From the NCBI GenBank assembly GCA_947646735.1, contig CANTFK010000633.1, positions 496,001-560,000 on the forward strand: a stretch of DNA of 64,000 bases. Reading direction: 5' to 3'. Below the pieces are notes generated by a model. That model was not told the DNA's origin and made no database searches. It saw nothing but the letters and a program-made list of their open reading frames with translations. Numbering within the stretch: position 1 is the first letter of the stretch; every line of letters starts with the position of its first letter. Positions 10,064 to 19,592 of the stretch are shown piece after piece. The stretch comes from Peronospora farinosa (lineage: Eukaryota; Oomycota; Peronosporomycetes; Peronosporales; Peronosporaceae). A program made the translations under genes and the position numbers.

Positions 10064-11077
10064 ATGGACGAGTCTTCGGTGGCTTCAGCGGTCTCGCTGG
10101 AGCATTCTGATTTTTCACATCTCACCTCGGTGGAGTGAAAGGCTCTACACCGCCTCGCGGCGGTGTCTGGTGAAACTATCGTGAAGTCGCTGCTGAGCAC
10201 AGCGACGCCTGATGATCAACGTGCCGCCATCCAAGAATTTATGGTGCGCGAGCTCGCCGAAGCGAATCGGCGAGTATTGACTCCCTCGCGCACTTCACAC
10301 CATGACGCTATCAAGATGGAGACGTCAACGTACTCCGGTGATGGTCCGGATCGTCTCCCCCTCAATCGCTGGTTTCGCGAGGTGGATATTGCAATAGCGT
10401 CAAGATTAATTGACGCTCCGACGGCCAAGGTCAATTTCCTGTTGTCTCGTCTTGCCGGCAAAGCCAAGGAATGGGCTCTCGGAAAGCTCGTCGTAGATGA
10501 GTCAGCGTTTCCTACGCTGGACGATATCCAGCGTGACTTACGACTGGCTTTCGAGCCTCCTCAAGATGAATCTCGCTTTCGTGCAGAGGTCTTTTTACTC
10601 AGACAGGGCAAGCTGTCGATGCGTGACTACGTGCAGAAGACACGTCATCTTGCTTCGTGCATTACCACGCAGCCAATTGACATGGCTTCACAAGTCCATG
10701 TCTTTATCTTTGGTATGCAAGAGGGCATGAAGCGTTACTGCCTCACACGTGCTGAGCCAAAGTCCCTCGAGGAGGCATTTGCCCTCGCGCTTCGTGAGGA
10801 TTACACTGTCGCGTCGTCGTACCTGCACGCAGCGTCACAACATTCCCGGATGTCTGGCCCAGAGCCAATGGAAATTAATTAGTCCTCTCGTGGTCGCGGC
10901 AAATCATTAAGCCGCGACATTCGTAATCCTAACACGATGAAGTGTTTTCGCTGTGGTAAAACAGGCCATCATGCGGCTGTCTGTCGTGCACCTGCGCCGG
11001 TGACGATGAACACAGCTGTCTCACGAGGAGACGCTGTGTCGTCGGTGGTCCCGCCAAAAAACGAGCGGTTCCAGTAG
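10064..11077 (+). pseudogene. A1 gag (broken)
   Basis: The frame starts at ATG 10064 and continues, past an in-frame TGA at 10136-10138 and a TAG at 10880-10882, to a stop at 11075-11077. The central part is a Retrotrans_gag-type capsid region ([41 protein letters not shown]). After the second stop comes a CCHC zinc knuckle CFRCGKTGHHAAVC (10941-10982) for RNA packaging. The TGA after 24 codons is also present in A3 at the equivalent codon. The TAG is specific to A1, where A3 has a few more bases. Confidence 0.85.
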
Positions 11078-11121
11078 GCGCGGGGCGCCCTACTGGCATA
11101 AATGGAGCCCCGAGTACTCAG

Positions 11122-14100
11122 GTGGCAGCTCGGGCTACTAGCCTTAAAGTGATTCATACTCACTTCAATGCCACCACCATGCGCGATGATTCGAGACTGA
11201 TTATCATCAGTCTCATCGTCGCTGGAGTGAAGCGACCACTCGGAACGTTGTTGGATTCTGGCGCTTCCAACAACTTCTTCCGTGCAACCTGTTTTCCCTT
11301 CTCCCGTCGACTGTCATGGTTTGAGAAAGTCCAGGTGACATCGTTGTCAAACTTGCCGATGGACAACCAAAACGTGTCCCGCGAAAAACAGTGGTTTTAC
11401 CGTACACTTTCGACGGTTTCCAGAGCAACGACGAATTTTTGGTGTACGAGATGAACTATGCATTTGATTGCATACTTGGGATACCGTGGCTGTCACGGTA
11501 TCAGCCGAAGATAGATTGGCTATCTCGGTCCGTCAAACGACGAAGCGGTTATGACGTCAGTGAAGTGTTTACTCATTTGTTGGTCGCTTCATCCGATTGT
11601 CCTCACGTCAGGGTCGTGAACGAACTCGCCACGACTAGTAGTCAACACAGAGAGAGCGATGGCCCTCTGTGCGCAGTATGTTCCGTTACACTGACGGAGC
11701 CACAGAACGAAGCGGTCGAACAGCGGTTCCCGCAGACACAGACATCGGTCGAACAGGGGTTCCCGATTCACAGCGAGGCGGTTGAACAGCGGTTCCCGCA
11801 CACACACACATCGGTCTAACAGGGGTTCCCGATTCACAGCGAGGCGGTCGAGCAGGGGCTCCCGCATACTAGCAAATCGGACGAGCAGAGGCTCCCGATC
11901 AATTTTGAGGCGGTCGAGCAGGGGCTCCCGCATACAAGCACATCGGACGAGCAGAGGCTCCCGATCAATTTCGAGGCGATCGAGCAGGGGCTCCCGCATA
12001 CAAGCTCATCGGACGAGCAGAGGCTCCCGATAAATATCGAGGCGGTCGAGCAGGGGCTCCCGCGTACAAGTCCATCGGACGAGCAGAGGCTCCCGATAAA
12101 TATCGAGGCGGTCGAGCAGGGGCTCCCGCAAACAAGTGAAGCGGTCGAAGACGAGCTCCCGCTTTTGATTGACGAGAATGGGCGGACTACGGATCCGCAT
12201 GAGACCGACGTGGTGGAGACAGAGCTCCCACGTCTAAAGGGGGGTACATCATCCTCTAGTGATAGCGACGTGCCAGTCTCGAGCAGGGGCTCGAGGCGCA
12301 AGAGAAAACGCAAGGAAGGAGCACGCCGATCACCGAGACGACGAAATTCACGTCAAGATGCTGATGCATATGATTCCGTAGTGACGGAATCCGTATGCGC
12401 GCTTGAATATGTGGAGGGATCCCCACATCGTGGCTGCTACATTGAGGTAGCGAGTCCACCGTGCACTGCTGCAGATATCACATCTCTGCCAGACCTTACA
12501 TGGAAGGACTTCCTTCATGACCTCAAGGCCGGCGACATCGAGCAAGTGTGCATCGTTTCAGCTACCGAAGAAGCCAGTGAAGACGTTCTAAAGGCTCGCC
12601 CGAAGAGCGCCGAGCCTAAATCAGCGCGCGAAGAACGCTTCGCGGCACAGTCTTGGGATGCTCTTCGTGCTTCGGGCAACCCTGTATACGATATCGCCCG
12701 TGAGTACGCCGATATTTTCCCGGAGAAAATTCCAGCTGATCTTCCGGCAGATCGTGGTGTGCGGCACGAGATAGATCTCGTGCCAGGATCGAAATATTGC
12801 GTGACACGGCAGTGGCCGTTACCGCGCGACCAAGTCATCGCTATTGATGAATTTTTCGAGGGTCGCCGCAAGGCTGGCCATGTCCGCGAGAGTATCTTGC
12901 CACATTCGAGTCCGACTTTCTGTGTGAATAAATCCACCGGCGGTTGGCGCATTGTGCACGCCTTCAACAAGCTGAATGACGCCACGATCCCGGCTCAAAC
13001 GCCTATCCCTCGAAAAGACATGGTATTAAATACCATGTCCGGGAGCGAGATCTACAGCGCCATAGATTTGACAGAAGGCTTCTATCAGATCCTTATGAGG
13101 GACAGTGACATTCCGTTCACTGTGATCAGCACCCCAAGCGGGATGCTTTGGGAGTAGTTAGTCATGCTACAAGGGTTTAAGAGCGCTCCAAATACGTTTA
13201 ATCGGATGGTGACACAAGTACTTCGCCCACTTCGCGATTTTGCACCAAGCTACTTTGACGACATTTTCGTTCACAGTCGCGCTGAGGAAAAGCTCAGCGC
13301 TACGGAGGTACACCTTCGACACTTGAAGCAGGAGTTTCAAGTTATGCGCGAGAATAAATTGTATGCGAATTTGAAGAAATGTGTCTTCTGCGCTCCCGAG
13401 ATTCCAGTACTCGGTTGCTACGTCAGCAAGGAAGGTGTCCGCGCTGATCCTGAGAAGATCTCATCGATCTGTTCCTGGACAACGCCCAGGAACCAAACTG
13501 AATTTCGTCAATGGATCGGTCTGGCGAATTAATTGCATAAGTATACGAAGAATTATGCTAAGCTAATTCAGCCAATATCGACTTTGCTCAAGAAAGATGC
13601 AGTCTGGTCATGGAAAGTATTATCCGAGGCACCATTGCTGATGTTACCTGATGACTCTAAGCCATTCCACGTCGTTTGTGACGCGAGCAATTTCGCTATA
13701 GGATGTGCCCTCATGTAATTTGATGGCGAGGGTCGAGAGCGCGTCGTGAGTTTTCAATCACGACAGATAAAACCTGCCGAGAAAAATTATCCAGTACACG
13801 ACAAGGAACTTTTGGCTATGTGTTACGCGCTAATCAAGCTCAGAGTATATTTTCTCGGCGAAAAGATGTTTTCTATCTACACAGATCACGCATCATTGCG
13901 TGCCGTGGTCAAGCGTCCTCACCTGTCCTAACGTATGGCACGATAATTGTCCTTCTTCGCCGAGTATAATTTTGTGGTGCATTACAAGCCTGGCAAGAAT
14001 AACATTCTCGCTGACGCGCTTTCTCGTCGTCCTGATTACGATCCTCAGCGCGACATAGGCCATCAAACAGAGAATGCTGATGCCAACGATGATATCTGTG

Positions 14101-14132
14101 CGTGTTGTATTGGAATGGGAATCAATGCGTGA
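11122..14132 (+). pseudogene. A1 pol: protease, repeat linker, reverse transcriptase, RNase H (broken)
   Basis: Protease is marked by LLDSGASNNFF (about 11250) and, after a frameshift near 11336, by CILGIPWLSRYQP. A linker of 11-residue repeats follows (11707-12155), then a basic KRKRK patch. The reverse transcriptase has KSTGGWRIVHAFNKLN, YSAIDLTEGFYQILM and the catalytic SYFDDIFVHS box, interrupted by TAG 13155-13157. RNase H shows VVCDASNFAIGCAL and IYTDHASLR. Further stops are at 11817, 13530, 13716, 13929 and 13944, and the segment ends at a stop at 14130. Several of these lesions are shared with A3. It acts, if supplied by an intact relative, in reverse transcription within virus-like particles. 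Confidence 0.9.
11700..12155 (+). repeat. 33-bp coding minisatellite in A1 pol
   Basis: The sequence encodes about 14 units of an 11-residue repeat of the form xEAVEQGLPxT / TSDEQRLPINx, with EQ-x-(L/F)-P in each unit. It lies between protease and reverse transcriptase. A3 has about 12 units at 31960-32340 with different subtypes, so unit number varies between copies. Confidence 0.85.
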
Positions 14133-16203
14133 AATCGACACCCGTGTTGCCGATCCGAACTCAGATCGCTGAATCCTACGCGAATAATTCCTTCTATGCA
14201 GGAATCATCAATTATCTCAGGGACCCGAACGAGAAATTACTCGCGAAGTTGACGAAACCAACACGCGACAACATCAAGCGTTACGCGCTTGACGGTTCGC
14301 TGCTGACGTACACGATGGACGTCTTTGATGATTCACCGCGTGTCGTCATCCCTGCTGATGACGACCTTCGAGCCCGATTGGTTCATGAATTTCACGACAG
14401 CCCAGATGGCGGACACCTGGGTCGCGAAAAGACGTTTGCAGCTATTTCTCGCGTATTTTTCTGGCCGCGAATGTATAAGTACATCCAGAAATGGGTGCGC
14501 TCCTGTGAAACCTGCCAGCGTGTGAAGTTCGCGCCGTCTTTACAAGCCCCATTGCGTCCACTTCCAGTTGCTACGAAGACTGGCGCTCGGTCAGCATGGA
14601 TTTAATGTATGGACTTCCACCGGATGAACAGAAACGCACGGGCGTTTTGGTTCTAGTGGATCGATTCAGCAAAATGGTGCATTCTGCTCCGGTCTCCGCT
14701 AACATTACGGCGGAGACGACAGCGAAGACCTTCATTGATCTTATCTTCAGGCACCACGGCTTGCCAGAATCTATTGTTTGGAACCGCGACCCGCGTTTCA
14801 CTTCGGCTTTCTGGGCCGAATTATTCCAGCTATTAGTCACGCGGTTGCTTATGTCTACGGCGGCCCATTCAGAGACGGATGGGCAAACAGAGCGCGTGAA
14901 CAGAGTGCTCGAAGATGTCTTGAGCAGCTATGCACCATCGTTTTCATCATGGAGTTCATTACTCCCACTTGCAGAGTTTGCAATCAACAATGCTGTCCAC
15001 GCGTCAACCGGGTTGACGCCTTTTTCCGCTAACAACGCGAGGCATCCTCGCGTTCCGGCGCTTCTTGTTCTTTTAGCTTCAGACCACCCAGTCTCAAAGC
15101 TTGGTGGGGGAGTATCTACGGATGGAATTGCGCCGAAACTGTTGCTGAGTGATTCCGATGCGCATAAGGTTGCTGACGATTCACCTACTACTGGTAATTT
15201 TGTGGCCAACGGCATATCGACTCCTGACGCGATGCTTTCCATCGCGTCTTCCGTTGCCAATTTTGCTCCAAAAGAACATACGTCGCCTGTAAGTTCGGCT
15301 GCAGTAACCGAATTTCTACTATTACGACAAGGAATCACGCGTTTTGTGCGTGATGCATTACAAGAGGCAGTCGACAAGCAAAAGGAGAATGCTGACAGAA
15401 GAGGACGAAAGAATATGTTGACATTTCGAGAAGGTGACAGAGTATTGTTATCAACAAGTGGATTACCAAACACCTCAGTGACGAATTTGGGCGCTAATAA
15501 GTTAGCGCCAAGATATATTGGCCCATTTCGGGTTGTTAAGGTTCATGGTGACGCTTACACGCTAGACATACCTACATCTATGCGTTTGCACCCGACGTTC
15601 TACGTCGGGCGCCTCAAGGCTTACCTGCCGGCGGATCTCCCTTCGAATCTTCCCCGCTCTTCTGTGCCGGCTCGAAATCCGACACCCCTTGACGATGACG
15701 TTGACGACGACTGGGACCAAGTCCTGCCCGAACGCGTGCAGACTCGATCTGCTGGGGCCCTCCGAACGCAGTCGTCTCAAGTTGACGTAGGCGCTCAACC
15801 AGTACCAGCTGCTCACGTCGGGTCCGCTCAGCAGCCTCAGTCGCAGCATCCGCACGATCTTGAGCTCTCTCAGCCATCTCGCGAGCATCAAGTAGGGCAT
15901 TCTTCGATTCCTCAGCTTCAGCGCGGAGTAGGCGCAGCTCATCATCCGACTGTACAGGCGCCCGATTACGAGAATCGGCGCTCATCGCCAGAGATCTTCC
16001 GTCGTGATGCTCCTCCTCCATTAGTCGATGCATCGGGTGCGCGACATTGTATTGTTGACCGTATTGTCGATCACGAGGATCACAAGCCCCAGAAGACGAG
16101 TAATGACTCGGCGCTCACGAAAAACCATTCGGGAAACATTACAGGGTTCGCTGATTGGGATATTCACCGGCGGACGATACATGGGAGCCATCGAGTACGC
16201 TGA
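14102..16203 (+). pseudogene. A1 integrase (broken) with chromodomain-like tail
   Basis: The HHCC zinc region (HEFHDSPDGGHLGREK ... CETCQRVK) lies in the frame 14102-14605. The catalytic core continues in another frame from 14596: MDLMYGLPPDE, NRDPRFTSAFW and TDGQTERVNRVLED hold the D, D and E positions. A GDRVLLST...KLAPRYIGPF block near 15435-15530 is the GPY/F module. A weak chromodomain start, HCIVDRIVDHEDHK, follows near 16050. The frame change and the altered residues around the first Asp show decay. Confidence 0.88.
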
Positions 16204-17017
16204 CCAGGATGTACCGGACGTGATCGAGGACTATGTGTCCCGTAGAAAGATGGTGATCGCGACCGACGCTGCCGGTTCCATCTCCGATCTCGCGAGCCGT
16301 AATGCTCGTGAGCAACGGAACCATGACGACCTCCCGAGCGACTCCGAGACCGAGACCTATTACGAGGATCGGGAGCATACGGATGATACGGTTGACGACC
16401 TCGGCTACGTGAACGCCGTCGGCGATCGTAAGGACGCGTTCTCACTCGCCGTAGCTCGGACACCTGGAACTCCGAAAGGCTTCTCTCATAACGGGCAATC
16501 CATGGACGAATATGATCGGGCATCCCCCCGCGTACATACCAACGTTCCATTCCTGCCGGACCGGTCGCGATCTTCCCATGTTGCACGTTGGACATCCTTC
16601 ACGAACGTGGACGTAACAAAGGTGATACTCGTCACAAGTCATGCGACAGATGCGTCGGCGCAGGTCGCCAATAGCGTGTCTATCACGCGTTCCCTCGCGA
16701 CCGTCTAACCAGGACGTGAAGGACGTTCCTTCACGTCGGCTCACGTTCCAGCGTCTAATGAAGGCATACCAAGATCTCTGCAACGCATCGTCGGTATACG
16801 CGTTGTTCGTCGCTTTGCCTCTCACTGTACGGTATCGCGTGAGGAGGTCCTTCATGACCTCCAGTGGCTCGGGTTCGACAGCACCTTCAAGACCATACAA
16901 GCGCCACGGTTTCAAGTCCCCATCCATGATCTGCGGCGCCTGCTCTCTACGGATTGTCGCTTGGTGTTCCCAGTTCTGGCTGTCAGAGACATTGTTTCGT
17001 GGGCGCCTATTGTCCAT
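15614..17017 (-). CDS. Antisense reading region of A1 (three overlapping frames)
   Basis: On the minus strand three long frames follow each other: 17017-16442 (191 aa, with WYAFIRRWNVSRREGTSF and a Cys cluster CRMTCDEYHLC ... CPTC), 16595-16164 (143 aa, very rich in RS dipeptides) and 16033-15614 (139 aa, coiled coil ELRLLRAEAEESKNALL). The same three frames stay open in A2 and A3. In A2 and A3 the opposite sense frame in the coiled-coil part has acquired stops, while the antisense frame stays open. I infer a possible antisense protein, perhaps joined by splicing or frameshifting. I recognise no family. The sense strand is also open over 16028-16708, so the strand choice is not proven. Confidence 0.45.
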
Positions 17018-17129
17018 GCTGCTCAGTTATGTCTAACTGAGCAGGTTCGAAATTACGCCGTTGGTCGAGAAGAAACTTTCTGCGATTCGCGCTTACGTTG
17101 AGGTAAGCGCAACTTAAAGAGGGGGATGA

Positions 17130-17449
17130 TGTAATGGGTCTACCTATTACATAAGTAGTTATAGGATTAATACATAATTACATAAGTAGGCATAAGGCAG
17201 TATCCGATTAGCGGATACTGCGCGTCAATTTATTATTGGTTTATTTTTGGGCTGCCAGACCCAATAATAAGCCAATAATAAATTGATTTCCATATTTGAG
17301 TGGTTCCCATGAGCTAGGGAACATATTCGCACTTACTGCGAATTAAAACTAAAACAAAAATAAAACAGAGTTATATTTACGGGTTAATTAAGAGCGCTTC
17401 CTCAACGCCCTTTTAGTGTAAGACGGTAACGGGTCCTTAGCCCGTTACA
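17130..17449 (+). repeat. 3' LTR of A1
   Basis: 320 bp, nearly identical to the 5' LTR (small differences such as ATAATAAGCC for ATAATTAGCC). It is preceded by the purine-rich tract and followed by the ACATA duplication. Confidence 0.92.
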
Positions 17450-17780
17450 ACATAAGTATCAATGTCATGTAACGGGCTTACCGGGCGTAAGCAGCATCAT
17501 ATCCCTCCTCGATATCTGTCGACGTTACAAATCGACATCTTAGGGATCCAAGAAATTTGTATTGCTTTCCAGGGAGAGCAAAAGACCTGTACGTATCATC
17601 TCTTGACACTCTTATTTTCCTACCGTTAACACGGTATTGGTTTTACGATTAATTTATCAGTTTAAGCTCTCCTAGCGATAATATGCCCAATCTGACCGAT
17701 TTAGAGTCCTCTAACTACGTCTGCATACAAGCCCAACGAATGAACATTGTATGCGCATATGCACCCCATAGCACAAACCC
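17450..17780. repeat. Remainder of family C LTR and diverged C-like sequence between A1 and A2
   Basis: 17450-17490 continues the family C LTR that A1 split. Further on, GATAATATGCCCAATCTGACC (17669 onward) and TTTAGAGTCCTCTAACTACG resemble the GATATAATGGCCCATATTAACC and AATTAGAGAGCATCTCCAAC boxes of family C, so a second, diverged C copy lies here. No gene. Confidence 0.5.
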
Positions 17781-18088
17781 TGTAATGGGATAAGGACCCG
17801 TTACCGTCTTACATTAAAAGGGCGTTGAGGAAGCGCTCTTAATCAATCGTAAATATAACTCTATTTTCTTTTATTTTGTTTTATTCGCAACAAGACCGAA
17901 TATGTTCCCTAGCTCATGGGAACCACTCAATATGAAAGTCAATTTATTATCGGATTAAGTATTGGTTCTGGCACCCCAATCCAATAATAAATGCGCGCAG
18001 TATCCGCTAATCGGATACTGCCCTATGCCTACTTATGTAATTATGTATTAATCCTATAACTACTTATGTAATAGGTAGACCCATTACA
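17781..18088 (-). repeat. 3' LTR of A2
   Basis: 308 bp. Read on the minus strand, its first third is of the A1 type (TGTAATGGGTCTACC) and its last third is of the A3 3'-LTR type (TCGGTCTTGTTGCGAATAAA), so it is a mosaic. Confidence 0.88.
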
Positions 18089-18200
18089 TCATCCCCCTCT
18101 TTAAGTTGCGCTTACCTCAACGTAAGCGCGAATCGCAGAAAGTTTCTTCTCGACCAACGGCGTAATTTCGAACCTGCTCAGTTAGACATAACTGAGCAGC

Positions 18201-19592
18201 ATGGACAATAGGCGCCCACGAAACAATGTCTCTGACAGCCAGAACTGGGAACACCAAGCGACAATCCGTAGAGAGCAGGCGCCGCAGATCATGGATGGGG
18301 ACTTGAAACCGTGGCGCTTGTATGGTCTTGAAGGTGCTGTCGAACCCGAGCCACTGGAGGTCATGAAGGACCTCCTCACGCGATACCGTACAGTGAGAGG
18401 CAAAGCGACGAACAACGCGTATACCGACGATGCGTTGCAGAGATCTTGGTATGCCTTCATTAGACGCTGGAACGTGAGCCGACGTGAAGGAACGTCCTTC
18501 ACGTCCTGGTTAGACGGTCGCGAGGGAACGCGTGATAGACACGCTATTGGCGACCTGCGCCGACGCATCTGTCGCATGACTTGTGACGAGTATCACCTTT
18601 GTTACGTCCACGTTCGTGAAGGATGTCCAACGTGCAACATGGGAAGATCGCGACCGGTCCGGCAGGAATGGAACGTTGGTATGTACGCGGGGGGATGCCC
18701 GATCATATTCGTCCATGGATTGCCCGTTATGAGAGAAGCCTTTCGGAGTTCCAGGTGTCCGAGCTACGGCGAGTGAGAACGCGTCCTTACGATCGCCGAC
18801 GGCGTTCACGTAGCCGAGGTCGTCAACCGTATCATCCGTATGCTCCCGATCCTCGTAATAGGTCTCGGTCTCGGAGTCGCTCGGGAGGTCGTCATGGTTC
18901 CGTTGCTCACGAGCATTACGGCTCGCGAGATCGGAGATGGAACCGGCAGCGTCGGTCGCGATCACCATCTTTCTACGGGACACATAGTCCTCGATCACGT
19001 CCGGTACATCCTGGTCAGCGTACTCGATGGCTCCCATGTATCGTCCGCCGGTGAATATCCCAATCAGCGAACCCTGTAATGTTTCCCGAATGGTTTTTCG
19101 TGAGCGCCGAGTCATTACTCGTCTTCTGGGGCTTGTGATTCTCGTGATCGACAATACGGTCAACAATACAATGTCGCGCACCCGATGCATCGACTAATGG
19201 AGGAGGAGCATCACGACGGAAGATCTCTGGCGATGAGCGCCGATTCTCGCAATTGGGCGCTTGTACAGTCGAATGACGAGCTACGCCTACTTCGCGCTGA
19301 AGCCGAGGAGTCTAAGAATGCCCTACTTGATGCTCGCAAGATGGATGAGAGAGCTCAAGATCGTGCGGTCGCTACGACTGAGGCTGATGAGCGGACTCGA
19401 CGTGAGCAGCGGCTACTGGCTGAGCGCCTACGTCAACTTGAGACGACCGCGTTCGGAGGACCCCAGCAGATCGAGTCTGCACGCGTTCGAGAGGACTTGG
19501 TCCCAGTCGTCGTCAGCGTCGTCGTCAAGGGGTGTCGGATTTTGAGCCGGCATAGAAGAGCGGGGAAGATTCGAAGGGAGATCCGCCGGTAG
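18201..19592 (+). CDS. Antisense reading region of A2 (three frames)
   Basis: Frames at 18201-18776 (191 aa), 18623-19054 (143 aa, RS-rich) and 19185-19592 (135 aa, coiled coil) correspond to those of A1 and A3. The first two are identical in protein sequence to A1. The third differs by more than a dozen residues but keeps the heptad pattern and stays open. Function unknown. As this element is inverted, the frames read on the plus strand. Confidence 0.45.

Larger units (their letters stand above)
9697..17449 (+). mobile_element. Ty3/Gypsy element A1, full length, 5-bp target duplication ACATA
   Basis: The element has two 320-bp LTRs (9697-10016 and 17130-17449), both TGTAATGGG...CCCGTTACA. 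The flanking ACATA duplications are at 9692-9696 and 17450-17454. Internal order is a primer-binding-like TGGTAGCACTTCG just after the LTR, gag, protease, a tandem-repeat linker, reverse transcriptase, RNase H, integrase (Gypsy order), then an antisense reading region, and a purine tract AAAGAGGGGGATGA before the 3' LTR. Coding regions carry several stops and frameshifts, so the copy cannot move on its own. Confidence 0.92.

Noticed and set aside
11700..12155. Regularly spaced repeats resembling a CRISPR array
   Set aside because: The units are coding, in frame with Gypsy pol, diverged and without unique spacers. This is a minisatellite in a retroelement.
11589..12313. Long minus-strand and +1 frames across the pol repeat region (for example 11999-11589 and 12313-11834)
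   Set aside because: They are by-products of the tandem repeat, which keeps every frame open. No independent support.
16028..16708. Sense-strand 226-codon frame after integrase in A1 (also A2 and A3)
   Set aside because: Not listed as a gene because its composition is less protein-like than the antisense frames and it has no motif. It remains the main alternative to the antisense reading and is mentioned there.
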